Source: Parnassius smintheus behrii
Taxonomy: Eukaryota; Arthropoda; Insecta; Lepidoptera; Papilionidae
Length of the DNA: 64,000 nucleotides
Assembly: GCA_036936625.1 (NCBI GenBank)
Contig: JAUPFT010000006.1
Coordinates: 10,899,501-10,963,500 of the forward strand
Direction: 5' to 3'
Shown here: positions 45,337 through 57,134 of the stretch, one piece after another
Layout of the letters: every line of letters starts with the position of its first letter
How positions within the stretch are numbered: position 1 is the first letter of the stretch
Notes under the pieces: generated by a model
What the model was told of the DNA's origin: nothing
What the model saw: the letters and a program-made list of their open reading frames with translations, nothing else
Databases searched by the model: none
Program-made: the position numbers and the translations under genes

Positions 45337-46261
45337 TTATAGCGCTAGGACCCCACGGACCAAGGGTCTCGACACCGAAAGGGACAAAAATATTTTCGGA
45401 GCTTGACCCCTGTATTTGCACACTTTAGCTTTTTCAGCCGCTTCACAAGCCGCACCGGCTCTGTTGTTGGTTCCATGTAGATGGGAAGGGGCCAGCGTGT
45501 CTGAACAGGTTGCATCCCATACCAGCACCCGGCCCATCTTCCATGGAATCAAACTCATACCGTCCGGTCTCTTGCCGTCGTCTCTTACAATACCAGACGG
45601 CTCAAGTAGACTTGGCACGTCGACGGTGGCAAGAGACCAACGTATGTTATCGTTAAGCGCTGAATGTCTCGAGAAGCGTCCTGCACTTTTTGGCATGATA
45701 GCCCGTGATGTCCTAGCTTGTCGACGTCACTGCCACGCGGGCATTTATGAGGAGCGCAGACCAGAACACCAAGCTGTGGACAGGTTGCGATTCGGAGCGT
45801 GTCAGGCTCAAGAAATGTTCCCGTATTTGACGAAGGGTACGCGTGAAGCGAGTAGCCAGCCTCATGCGTACCCACGGCCAAAGCCTGGCACGTGATGAAC
45901 CTGTACTAAAGCTCAAAAGATTGTCATAAGTAAATTTGCAGTTTATGTCATCCCAGCTCCTCTGTGAATTTAGAGGAAATCGAAAATGTTGACCAGGGCA
46001 TGCAATTAAGAAAGCGTTTCTAGCTTCTTACAGGCCAGCAATCTCAAAGTTTGAAGGGGATGCGCTTAAAATTTTACTTTTGAGATTTGCTGAACTGTGG
46101 ACAGAAGATAGTAAGGCTGGTAAAGAGACAGTGGAAATTTTGCGAATCCCTAAACCACCATAACGGATGGGTAGGGATGCTTGGGTCCAAGATTGCTCGT
46201 TCAGGTGTATATTAAGAATCGATTCTAAATTAATTTTGATTAAGTTATCTACTTGTGTCAA
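45337..46261 (-). pseudogene. C-terminal part of a LINE with zinc finger and endonuclease-like domain
   Basis: From 46261 leftwards the minus strand reads a post-RT region (SWTQASLPIRYGGLGIRK). After a frameshift it reads SNTGTFLEPDTLRIAT, then a Cys/His-rich stretch (CAPHKC, GHHGLSC), and after another shift GRFSRHSALND, LEPSGIVRDDGKRPDG and GRVLVWDATCSDT. I recognise this order from unnamed LINE-type polyproteins of invertebrates. The RPDG...WDATC..D pattern is compatible with a restriction-like nuclease, but that function is inferred. At least two frameshifts make it a relic. Confidence 0.72.
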
Positions 46262-47162
46262 GAGGTCTGGGTGATTCTAAAAGGAGCAGCAACGGAGCAC
46301 ATATGTAAATTTTGGGATATATATTACTTGTATACCCCTATATTACTTATCACACTTAAAAGGTCGGTGGGCAACCACGGTTATTTTAAATTATATTATG
46401 TTGTTATCAGAAAAAAGGTGCTACTCATATCCTTTTCATTTTTCTCTGTATCCCACAATATGATATGGGAGAGCGTGTTATATTACGGCGCCACTACATG
46501 GCACTATAATTTATTGGTATACTAAATGTGCCATGTATTGTAGCATTTCTTAGGAGAGGTTTTTGTTCTGCAGTGAACTTTTTAAGGGCTTAAAAATGAT
46601 AATGAAGGTGATGAAACGTAGCCATGTGGTGGTGGCGCAAATTAATCCATCAGTGGAATCATTTAACAAAGTTTTTCTTTCCACCCGATTACAATATGGG
46701 TGTCTTCAAGATTGTAGAGGCTTTTGTCACTCTGAGACACTGGAATTTACTAACTAAGGCTTCATCACCTCTTACACGTATTACTTACTTACTATACCGG
46801 GTACTATGACAGATACCAGGAACCCGCAGTTGATTTGGTCTCTGTCAGTAGATCACCGCCTTCCCGCTTTTTCCGAGCTCCTCTTGATCCTTCACTACTT
46901 GGACTCTTCTGATATATCTGGGTCTAGACAGAATGTACGTACCTACTTTTGGGCACGCAATACTGCAATCATAAAGAGCTGCACTAAGCTATTACTGTTA
47001 TGTTAACAGGGTAAAACACCGATTACCTTATCAAAATTATTGCACTTTTTGTTTTGTAATTTTACTTTCCGCAACGATAAGGTTGATAATTTTCTGCAGT
47101 TATCTAATTTAAGTAAACATGCTTTTTTATCATAACCTATACAATTAAGCTCATAGAGCATA
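46262..47162. other. Non-coding stretch with a decayed LINE tail
   Basis: 46540-46620 resembles the AYVQQW LINE 3' end (CTGCAGTGAAC, then GATAATGAAGGTGATGA). Nothing else was assigned. Confidence 0.45.
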
Positions 47163-47166
47163 GTAT

Positions 47167-47467
47167 TGCTACGCGCCTTAGTCGACGGCACTAGCGCCTA
47201 GTTGAAACTTGAACTCTCGGTACCTTGCGCGTGTTTACTTGAATATTCTAGATATTTCCGTGCTAATTTATATAATAATTTATATAAAGATGCGATCGAG
47301 GCAGTATTGAATTCGGCGAGACAAGCGAAGCTTCGGAGCGAAATAAAGTGAATTAGTGTGATTAATTATTAGTGTTTTAAGTTTTAATTGGTGTATAGAG
47401 AATTCAAGTGTGAATTTAGGTAATTTTATCGGCAATTTTTATTGTCACGAACCTCAAGCCCGTAACA
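47167..47467 (+). repeat. 5' LTR (301 bp) of Gypsy copy 2
   Basis: It starts TGCTACGCGCC and ends GTAACA. It has a TATATAAAG box near 47280-47289 and an AATAAAG near 47342, in promoter-then-polyadenylation order. The start differs by one base from the 3' LTR start TGTTAC, which pairs with GTAACA. Confidence 0.93.
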
Positions 47468-47469
47468 AT

Positions 47470-47487
47470 TGGTGTCAGAAGTGGGAT
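47470..47487 (+). other. Primer-binding site, tRNA-Leu type
   Basis: TGGTGTCAGAAGTGGGAT follows the LTR after 2 nt. It is complementary to the 3' 18 nt of a tRNA-Leu including CCA, as I remember that tRNA. The match stops at 18 nt, the usual length. Confidence 0.85.
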
Positions 47488-47493
47488 AAAATC

Positions 47494-48880
47494 ATGCCGA
47501 TTTTACCTAAGGACGAGATGGAGGGTGTCCGTACCCGAAGTCAACGCCAGCAGGAGACGGACCAGAGGAGATTTGGTGGTGCAACGCCGCAGATGTCTGA
47601 GGGCCAGCCACCGGCCATGGAAGCCGGCCCGTCAGCAGCTTCTACGTCTGTGGCACCTGACTTAGGTGCTCTGATGGTGATGCTGCAGCAGCTGCAGCGC
47701 GGACAGGAGGAACAGGCCCGCTGATTGGAAGAGCAGCTGCGGGGCGGACAGGAGGAACAGGCCCGCCGGCAGGAGGAACTGGCCCGTCGTTTAGAAGAGC
47801 AACTCCAACGCGATAAGGAAGAGCAGATGCTCCTTATGAAAGACCTTCACGCTACCTTCGGAAAAGAGATACGGGAGGTGAAGGATAAGGTTGCTCAACT
47901 TGACAACCGCCTGTCGGAAGCTGAAACCCGAATCGACCAAGTAAACAATCGGGTTGACAACGTAATGGCTGACGTGAAAAAAACGCTGGACGACCTCAAA
48001 CTTGGGGATGGAACAACAGCTCCCGCAGTAGCTACAACACCTTCGCTACGTGGATTCAAAGTGCCGCCGTTCGACGGGACCTCTTCCTGGTCGGCCTACA
48101 AAATCCAGTTCGAGGCCGTCATGGAGGCGAACGGCTGGAATAAAAGCCAAGCCATGACTGCACTCACCCTAGGCCAGCGCGGCCAAGCCTTAACTGTGTT
48201 GGAAGCTCTCGGTAAGAAAGTGACCTACGAGCAGCTTCTTGAGGCCTTGGAGGCGAGATATGGCGACGCTCACCTGGAACACGTCTATCGCGCGCAGCTT
48301 AAAGATCGCGCGCAGCGCATCAACGAAAACCTGCAGCAGTGGGCTCTAGAGGTGGAGAAGCTGGTGCGAAAAGCATACCGGTCTGTACCTTCGCTCATTG
48401 AAGGGAACCTGGTGCAGACATTCATCGACGGCATCCGCGACCTGGAATTCAGAGCTCGGGCACCACGAGACGCTTAAAGACGCCTTGGCCCGTGCACTGG
48501 AGGTGGAAGCCGTGTGGCAGGATCATCGTTCCCATCGCATCAGGGAGGTTGCAGCGGCTACAGTTCGCGACTGCAACAAAGGATACAGCCCTAGGTGCTA
48601 TGGCTGTGGGGAAAGGGGCCATCTTCGCTCCAGCTGCCCTAAGCGAACTGTAGAAAGGAGAGTTAATCGATCTCGAGAGGGTAGTGCAGCTAACGGCACC
48701 GCCTGGCGGTGGCAGGATCGTCGTTCCCCTCACGCTAGGGAGGTTGCAGCAGTTACGGTTCGCGACCACAATAAAGGATACAGCCCTAGGTGCTATGACT
48801 GTGGGGAAAGGGGCCATCTTCGGTCCAGCTGCCCTAAGCACCCCCTAGGAAGGGAAGGTGAACGGTCTCAGATAGGAAGT
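47494..48880 (+). pseudogene. Gag of Gypsy copy 2, interrupted
   Basis: It begins MPILPKDEMEG like copy 1. A TGA at 47722-47724 breaks it inside the Gln/Glu/Arg repeat region, after which the same frame continues with the gag core (LRGFKVPPFDGTSSW). Near 48449-48465 about 11 bp are missing compared with copy 1, shifting the frame. The shifted frame then carries two zinc knuckles, CYGCGERGHLRSSC and CYDCGERGHLRSSC, both with their histidine. It therefore retains both knuckle histidines but not an open frame, the reverse of copy 1. Confidence 0.9.
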
Positions 48881-48894
48881 GCGGCTAATAGCTA

Positions 48895-49632
48895 TAGACT
48901 TTACTATCAGACACTGCAGCGGGAAATCTCACGGCAACGCAGATGCATAATCAAGAAGACCTTGTCCTGAAGATTGCAACCATTGTAGTAGGCAAGAGAG
49001 TAAGGAAGTGGTATCCGTGAGGATGCTCAGGATAGACCATCTCAGCAACGGGTGGAAGAACAGCCTACGACATGCACAGCAGGAAGATCCGCACATCAAG
49101 CCGATTCTGGAAGAGATGAAGGCACGTGCCAGTGGCCATGCAGTGCCATGAGTTCAACCACGAAAAGCTATTGGGCCCAATGGGACAGCTTGCTGATTCA
49201 GGATGGAGTCCTGTGCCGTAAATGGGACAATGGTCGAGGAGACAGCTGTCGTTTGCAAATGGTTGTTCCTAAAGCTAATGTGCCGAATGTTCTACAGCTG
49301 TGCCATAATGGTCGTTCAAGAGTCCATCTGGGAGTTAAACGAACTCTACTGAAGGTCCGAGAACAGTTTTACTGGGTCCATTATCGTGACGATGTCGAGG
49401 ATTGGTGTCGTACATGTACAAGTTGTGCGGCCGTGAAGGGACCTCAGACACGTAGTAGAGGAGCATCGAAATTGTACAATGTTGGTGCACCATGGGATAA
49501 GACAGCCCTAGACATTGCGGAGCCGTTACAGAAAGGCGCAAGAGGGACTCCTAAGATCGCCCATGTGGATCGCCTGACGCGTTATTATGGGGCCGATAAT
49601 GCTCGGGACGAGCATGTCTTAGGAGGGGGCAG
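48895..49632 (+). pseudogene. Pol remnant of Gypsy copy 2 (RNase H tail, integrase zinc region, start of integrase core)
   Basis: The piece begins with a damaged copy of the RNase H tail (GCAACGCAGATGC codes for NAD). From 49150 the frame is good: KSYWAQWDSLL, CHNGRSRVHLGVKRTL and WCRTCTSC form the integrase zinc-binding region. PWDKTALDIAEPL is the start of the catalytic core, with its first aspartate and a Gly-to-Glu change. The rest of the core is deleted: a DEHVLGGG end is joined directly. The last bases, AGGAGGGGGCAG at 49621-49632, are the polypurine tract. Confidence 0.87.
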
Positions 49633-49939
49633 TGTTACGCGCCTTAGTCGACGGCACTAGCGCCTCGTTAGCGCGTCGAAACGAACTCTCGGTACCTTGC
49701 GCGTGTTTACTTGAATATTCTGGATATTTCCGTGCTAATTTATATAAATAGACGCTGCAAGATGCGATCGAGGCAGTATTGAATTCGGCGAGACAAGCGA
49801 AGCTTCGGAGCGAAATAAAGTGAATTAGTGTGATTAATTATTAGTGTTTTAAGTTTTAATTGGTGTAAAGATAATTAAAGTGTTAATTTAGGTAATTTTA
49901 TCGGCAATTTTTATTGTCACGAACCTCAAGCTCGTAACA
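49633..49939 (+). repeat. 3' LTR (307 bp) of Gypsy copy 2
   Basis: It starts TGTTACGCGCC directly after the polypurine tract and ends GTAACA, followed by GTAT. Confidence 0.93.
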
Positions 49940-49943
49940 GTAT

Positions 49944-50876
49944 TTTAAAAAATGTTCTTCTATATGTCTGCGCTTTAATATTCTCCGAATTCCGACAAAA
50001 TAATACACGGATAATACACGCCTAGTACACAATTAAATAATAGTATAATAAGGTAATGTCAGCGAGGGCGAGAGGGGACCAATAGAATCTCTCATTTTTC
50101 TCGCTTTTTTAATGAAATAAGTAATACAAAAATTGTATAATCCGAAATGAAGAGAAATGAGATCCCGAAATGTTTATCTGTGGTTTTCTTTTATTTTCTA
50201 AACATTATTCTTTACGATTTTTAAAGAAGTTAATTTATTAGTTACAATAAATTTAACAAAAATCAAAATAATTGTAAAGGTTCTACTACTGAATATTAAA
50301 GTATTTTTTATTTTTTATAGAATAAGGTGGACAAATAACGAGCACACAATCCGCCAGATAGTGAGTTGACAGCATTAACTCATAGATATTTATCATCGAT
50401 TAAGAATCAGACCACATCGCAGTAAAACACAAAAAAATTTATATATATGTAATTTCGCACAAAGGCTGGTTAAGATTCAAACAAAGGATCACTCTGATGT
50501 AATGCTGTGAGCTGTACTGTGAATACTAACACTAAGTAACTGTAACGAAACTAATTAAAAAGCGTTAGAAAAAGGCATCGCCAAAAGTTATACGTGGTAC
50601 AGCTATGCTGCAGTTATATTAGTAGTATGGCACGAATGGGTTGGCTCGACTGGGGAAGAATCACTCTCTCACAGAATACCAGCTTAAAATAGTATCTTAA
50701 TGCTGCTGCGTTTCGTATGGTAAGTAAGAGAACCGGAGACCGTTTTTACGAGAAACAAGGCATTCCATCTTAGTCCTCATGGGTGACAACGCAACTGCAT
50801 TTTGATTACCACTTATCATCAGGCGGACTGTGTGCTAGTTTGTCACCCTATCCTATAAGAAAAAGTTACACATGTT
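49944..50876. other. Non-coding stretch with dispersed SINE/LINE tails
   Basis: 50320-50370 is a reverse-complement tail (ATAGAATAAGGTGGACAAAT type). 50690-50870 is the repeat also at 32560-32785, ending TTTGTCACCCTATCCTATAA, directly before the LINE at 50877. No gene was found. Confidence 0.55.
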
Positions 50877-53663
50877 TACGTCAGAGAGGACATCTGTTCT
50901 CGACGCCTCGGCAGACTTGAAGGTTCGGACCTGTCCATCCTTTGGCTACGCGTAGACAGCGACGACCATCCGCGCGTCTACGGGTGCCTCTATAGGTCCC
51001 ATAGCGGTAATGCCGAAACAGAACGACTCTTCGACCACGTCCAAATAGCTGCAGATTCGTTGCTACAGCAGATCCCCTCCGCAGAGATCGTGATCCTCGG
51101 CGACTTTAACGCCCATCACGCCGAATGGCTTGGTTCACGTTTAACCGATCATGCGGGGAGATCTGTTCATGATTTTGCCTTGGCATATGGTCTGACACAA
51201 CTGGTTACTTCGCCTACGCGGATTCCAGATGTGGAGGATCATGCACCTTCCCTGTTGGACCTTCTGCTGACCTCTCACCCGGACGGATATCAGATTTCCG
51301 TCGACGCCCCTTTAGGCTCCTCGGACCATTGTCTGGTCCGGAGTGTTGTGCCACTCACGCTGAAATCGCGGTTGCATTCTGCAGGATGCCGCCGTGTTTG
51401 GCACTATAGGTCAGCCGATTGGGATGGGATGCGGTCTTTCTTTGCATCCTACCCTTGGGGGCGGGTTTGCTTCTCGCCGGATGATCCCAACGTTGTTGCG
51501 GATTCTGTTACTGATGTGGTACTTCAGGGTATGGAACTTTTTATTCCTTCCTCTGTGGTGCCCATTGGAGGCAAATTTCAGCCATGGTTTGGTCGCTCCT
51601 GTAAAATAGCATCATGCTATAAGCAGGAGTGCTATCAAGCCTGGGTTGATGCATCAGCGTCCCGGGATGTAAACACCAGCGCTCTAAAAAAGAAGTATAA
51701 TTCCGCCTCTAGGTCCTTCAAAAGAGTCATTGCCAAGGCAAAGTCAGAGCACATAGGCAGAATTGGCGAGAAACTAGTTCGCCTTCCTTCTGGAACCCGT
51801 GCATTCTGGTCTCTCGCCAAGGCTGTCCAGGGGAATTTCTGTCAGCCATCTCTTCCATCTCTGCACAGGGAGGACGACTCACTGGCCCATACTGCAAAGG
51901 AGAAAGCCGATCTTCTAGGCTCTTTCTTTGCATCTAACTCGACTCTCGATGACGGGGGGAGTACGCCGCCGACCATCCCGCGGTGTGAGTGCTCCATGCC
52001 GGAAGTGCAGTTCACACAGCGCTCGGTTCGCAAAGCACTCCTCTCCCTGGACATCCACAAGTCGAGTGGGCCTGACGGAATCCCCCCAATTGTGCTGAGG
52101 ACGTGTGCTCCAGAGTTGGCACCGGTTTTAACGCGTCTTTTCCGGTACTCCTACTCCCTAGGCGTAGTCCCAAAATCATGGAAGACGGCTTTCGTCCACC
52201 CGATCCCTAAAAAAGGCGACCGCTCAGACCCGTCCAACTACCGGCCAATCGCCATCACCTCCTTGTTCTCCAAAACAATGGAGTCCATTGTAAACTCCAT
52301 TGTAAACTGCCAGCTCATGAGGTACCTTGAGGATCACCAGCTGATTAGTGACCGCCAATACGGTTTTCGCCGTGGTCGGTCAGCTGGTGATCTTCTGGTC
52401 TACCTCACTCACAGATGGGCGGAGGCAGTAGAGTCAAGGGGGAGGCATTGGCCGTTAGTTTGGACATTGCGAAGGCCTTCGATCGGGTTTGGCACAAAGC
52501 GCTTCTTTCGAAGCTCCCTTCCTATGGGCTTCCCGAGAAATTGTGCGATTGGATCACCAGCTTTCTTGCAGATCGGAGCATCAAGGTCGTTGTAGACGGT
52601 GCAAGCTCCGATTGCAAGCCTATTAATGCTGGTGTTCCACAGGGCTGCGTGCTATCGCCAACGCTGTTTCTTCTGCATATCAATGATATGTTGCATACCC
52701 GTAACATTCATTGCTATGCAGATGACAGCACTGGTGATGCTCTTTACACCGGCCGAGCAAATATTTCTCGGGAAAACGTCTCCGAGTGCCGGGACAAACT
52801 TGTGTCTGAAGTCGAGTCTTTGCTGAACAGAGTCTCGAATTGGGGACGACTAAATCTAGTCCAGTTTAACCCCCAGAAGACACAAGTTTGCACGTTAACC
52901 GCTAAAAAGAACCCCTTTGTCGTATTCCCTCAGTTTCAAGGCACTCCCCTTGTTGCCTCAGCCAGTATCGGAATCCTCGGCGTCGACATATCGAGTGACG
53001 TGTAGTTTCGTGGTCACTTGGAAGGGAAGGCCAAATTGGCCTCTAAAAAGCTTGGCGTGCTCAGCAGAGCAGGACAGTATTTCATGCCGGCACACCGCCT
53101 GCAACTTTACAAGGCGCAGGTTCGGCCGCACATGGAATACTGTTCCCATCTCTGGGCTGGGGCTCCCCAGTACCAGCTCCTTCCACTTGACCGCATCCAG
53201 CGCAGAGCGGCTCGAATCGTCGACGACCGAGTGCTTTCCGATCGGCTCGATTCACTGGCGTTGCGAAGAGATGTTGCATCTCTTTGCGTATTTTATCGCA
53301 TCTATCACGGGGAGTGCTCTGAGAAATTGTTCGGATTAATCCCAGCCGCCAAATTTCGTGAACGCACGACACGGCATACGTCCCGATACCATCCACACCA
53401 TCTGGATGCTTGGCGGTCCACCACTGTACGTTTCACAAGGAGTTTTCTTCCACGTACAACCTCTCTGTGGAATAGTTTATCACCGGCGATTTTTCCGGAC
53501 CGATACGACCTGGGGACCTTCAAGAAAAGAGCTTACTCCTTTCTAAAGGGCCGGCAACGCACCCGCAATTCTCCTGGTGTTGCGGTTGATCATGGGCGGC
53601 GGTAGTCACTTAACATCAGGTGAGCCGCATGCTCGTTTGCTCCCTCTTCTATAAAAAAAAAAA
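50877..53663 (+). pseudogene. Jockey-type LINE, nearly complete ORF2 with A-rich tail
   Basis: It enters within the endonuclease (YVREDICSRRLG), so the 5' end is lost; GDFNAHHAEWLGS and LGSSDHCLV complete that domain. The reverse transcriptase has SSGPDGIPPIVLR, NYRPIAITSLFSK, SLDIAKAFDRVWH, GVPQGCVLSPTLF and catalytic YADD (about 52717-52728). The C-terminal region includes YKAQVRPHMEYCSHLWAGAP and ends DHGRR at 53605, then a short untranslated tail and an A run at 53654-53663. Breaks: an in-frame 12-bp tandem duplication (52284-52307), a one-base loss near 52435 and TAG at 53003-53005. This is the least decayed LINE here and closely resembles Jockey-clade LINEs I know from Lepidoptera. Confidence 0.92.
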
Positions 53664-55179
53664 AGCAAAAACTTTTTGCAGAAACTTTTTGAGACTATTT
53701 GTTGAATCACCCTTGGCTCGCAGATTCGTTACTAAAGTAATTTGTGAAAGTCGTGATCTGAACCCAAATTTAAGAAACATGAATATACAGAAACGTGATG
53801 TGCCATTAAAATATTTGAAGTTTCAGTGAGTATTTAGTATTTTTAACACGCTTTTATTGATTCACCTTTATGTAGGTTTTTTGTTTCAATTTTTAACCAC
53901 TACTGGACTACGTAACAAACTTTTATTTTGCTGACGTATTAAGAGCTACTTTTACCATTCTCATAATTTTTACCATGGTGCAGATGCCCATAGACTGCAT
54001 TAGCTACTTACGATCTGGTGGATTGTGAGCTTTGTTGTTACTATACTTTTAAAAAAAGTGTATATGCAGTAGTTATAACGCAGCTGTGTATGTTAAGTAT
54101 TTTTCTTTAATGTGAAATTTTTGATCTTACCCACAAAAATATTATTAACAATTAAACAACAACAACACAAACTACAACAACAATACAACCTGCTTCCATC
54201 GACCCACCTTGAACTTCTTAAACGGTCTTCTTCATCAGCTCGCAAAACTCCATGGCAAAGGGTCTCTTTCGTCGAGAGGATTTGCCTTAGTTGCCACGAT
54301 TGATAGGAGGATAGGCTATGGCAGTACCTGATGTCTCGAACTTTAGACGATGCTTTATAAATATATAAAATTTTAGAAAGCAAGGTCTAACTTCTGGCGC
54401 TAATGATGTGGATATGGAAACCCATGGCTATCGGTAGTTAGTAGAATCAACTTACCAAAGCCATCGGTTTCTATAATTTATCTAGTTATTATTAAATTAT
54501 TATCAATTTCCACTTATTGGCTAAAGATTATAATGTAAGTGCACGATATTATCATTCTCCATGTCACCGAATATTACGTTCTCCATAGTTCTTTAATTAA
54601 AGGTTTTAGTAGATAGTAGGCTTCGTTACAATACTTTATGGCTAACTGTATGATTTTATGTAAGCTTTTTCGATCTTACTGCTGCATTTGTCGTAGGCCT
54701 TGCAGGTCACGAGCAGTTACTAAATATATTTTAACATATCGTTCAAGAAAACTCACTCATTCTAACCTGCTTGTTTCCAACATAACGCTTAAAGTAAAAA
54801 AAAAAATTGTGATGTATTTAAGTAGGTACGTATAGAGTTGCATACACTATCTAATTATTTTTTAACTGATATATTTTAGATATATTTTAAATTGTCTAAC
54901 ACAGGCCTAAGTACACAATGTACAAAATGAGAAATAGCAAAATATATTTTAAATGCCAAAGGTCACAATGTTCATAGATGTACATTGAACATATACAACG
55001 CGTCGGTTAGCTTGACACTAATGTTCACGACACAACTTGAACTGTCGTAGGGTAATGAGCCTTGTAAGTTATATGTGGCACATGTTGTACATTTAACGAA
55101 TGACTCTGAATTCTTATGGTTTGCTGAGTTATAAAGACCCACTCTGATGGAAAAAAGTTTCGAAAAAAAAATTGATAAG
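53664..55179. other. Non-coding stretch
   Basis: 53680-53800 resembles 62750-62870, the leader of the RTE-like ORF, at roughly two bases in three. 54155-54180 is CAA-rich simple sequence. 53960-54060 has a decayed SINE/LINE tail. No gene was found. Confidence 0.45.
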
Positions 55180-55337
55180 AGCCCATTATGAATCCACAGC
55201 TGAACGTAAGCCCTCCCTATAAATTGCCATAAAGTACGGTTCTCAGCCACCTGCATGCAATATCTACTTGCGTGTTTCATCATGTCGTCACTGCATATAG
55301 TCGCCAAACACCGCGCTTGCCAGCATGAAGCTACCAC
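55180..55337 (-). pseudogene. LINE C-terminal end, minus strand
   Basis: The frame reads CSDDMMKHAS, MQVAENRTLWQFIGRAYVQL and then WIHNG, the same C-terminus as 25623-25742 (QVAQDR..W..LGEAYVQQW). It matches the end of RTE-like LINEs (W-x-DD..., VAQDR, AYVQQ). Codons for the GRP..RW stretch are missing upstream. Confidence 0.7.
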
Positions 55338-57132
55338 TCGAGAACTTTTTCCCCATCGGTTGTCGGTTTTTAGAGGTAAGTGGTCAACCCATCTGGGCCA
55401 TGTCAGTTACTGTTGTTTTCTACGGATATCCTAGTTGTGGACATTTTCTCGTAGAGGAATTCCCAGCATAGCCCTATCATCGCACGCTGATTGACTTCCC
55501 CATACGGCCAGCATTCATAGAAGGTATATATGCCATAATATAATATCCCATTCCGTGTTAGCAACGCACCCGTCTGCGTTTAGTATAGATTTCTTTTAAG
55601 TACATATTTTTTGTAGTGTGTGCATTCACGTTGCCATTTTTTATTTTATTGCAATTGGTATTAAATGTCTCATACTTAGAGTAATTAAATAGCAATTACT
55701 CTGAGGTCCCATATAGTGACACTTTGATAGGATGAAGAGAAATGTGACTTTTAAACCGACGATGGCTTTGGTACGAGAAACTTTTGCTGTAACTTAGACT
55801 GTGTTTTTATTGTTAATCATGTGTTAATAGGCAAGTAAACATGTTTGTTAATTTTATTTAGTCCTTTTACTATTAAAAAGATGTCATTCACAGACTTACT
55901 ATTATTTATTTCGATAAACGTGTGTTCTACGATCACGACAAACTTTGAGCCACCCACGCACCATATGCATTTAGTGTATTTTTTCGTACATAGCAATAAT
56001 TTTTATTAATATATTCTATTCTTATGCTATAATTAATTTTTTTCAGGTGGAATAGAATGGCATATAATTAAATGATTCATACATTTATTTTAGAACACAA
56101 CAACGAAAGCCGAAAGTCTAAAATAAACCGATAACTCGATTCAGTTAAGCAAAAACTTTATTTGAAAATTTATATAATCCCCGAAACTAAAAAATCTGAT
56201 GATCATCAAGTAGATGTACAATTTTTCTAGGATAGCTAAGAACATTCTCGTTTAATTCACCTTTCAAACCAAAAAAAAAAAAACTAAATCTAAATTTGTT
56301 TATTTGTTTGGGAGCTACGAAGCCACAGACTTACATACAGATACATTCATTAAACATATTATAACGCCTATTTAATTGCGCCGGCACCTATAAAATTGTC
56401 AATCGTTATTTTAAATGTCGGTTTACCACGGAGACCCTTTAAGTAATAAGATGAGGCTTGTGCCCATCATTGGTTCGTTCAAAAGACGTAACTTTACTTA
56501 ACGAGTATATAAACTTATCCTGTTCATGTCCTACTGCAGGCCTCCTCTCATTTCAAAAAGGATTTAAAGCAGGGAAGCAAGTCAGTCGCTGTCTTAGTGG
56601 ATATTTTTACACCGCAACTAAATTTCTATGGTTATAATATGTCCTAATGTGTTTTGGCAGACTTTATATGACCACACTATATTTTTATTTTCCGCATAGA
56701 ATCTCTAAAATTATACTTTTGTAATATTATTTTTTTCTTCATCAGTAGCTGAGGAGAATTTGTAGTAATCACGTTTTGAAGGTTAATTAGCATTTCAGTT
56801 TAAATATCCCCTGTTTTACATTTGACATTTCATTTTTATACCTACACATTAACAAAAATATGAGAAGTATGAAAATAGTTGAAGCCTACTCGTATAAATG
56901 TATGCGTACTGAAAAGCATTTCAGTTTAACGTTATAAAATAAAATACGTTGCAATTTTGTATCTTTTCGATGCGTTGATTAAAATTCGACACTTACGTGA
57001 ATATTCACTGAACTTTAACGTAACAGGTTGTAAAGGCATTTTTCAGCGCGCTGATATATTTGAGAACACTTAAAGTGCCTATCCAGTCGACGGCTTTCAT
57101 TATTTAAAGCAATTTATTAAAAGCCATATACA
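55338..57132. other. AT-rich non-coding stretch with a SINE scrap
   Basis: 56376-56512 is a fragment of SINE family 1 (GCCGGCACCTATAAAATTGT, TTTACCACGG, CTTGTGCCCATCA, AACTTTACTTAAC). 55678-55702 forms a small hairpin (AGAGTAATT / AATTACTCT). No gene was found. Confidence 0.5.
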
Positions 57133-57134
57133 TA

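Larger units (their letters stand above)
47167..49939 (+). mobile_element. Ty3/Gypsy-type LTR retrotransposon, internally deleted, copy 2 (both LTRs)
   Basis: A complete insertion: GTAT target duplication (47163-47166 and 49940-49943), 5' LTR, tRNA-Leu primer site, gag, pol scrap, polypurine tract, 3' LTR. As in copy 1, gag is followed almost directly by the RNase H tail. The integrase core is also largely deleted. LTRs differ by several substitutions and small indels (about 5% by eye), indicating an old insertion. It cannot move without proteins supplied by a related full element. Confidence 0.93.

Noticed and set aside
45416..45895. Plus-strand 159-codon frame
   Set aside because: It is the shadow of the minus-strand LINE C-terminus, which has recognisable motifs.
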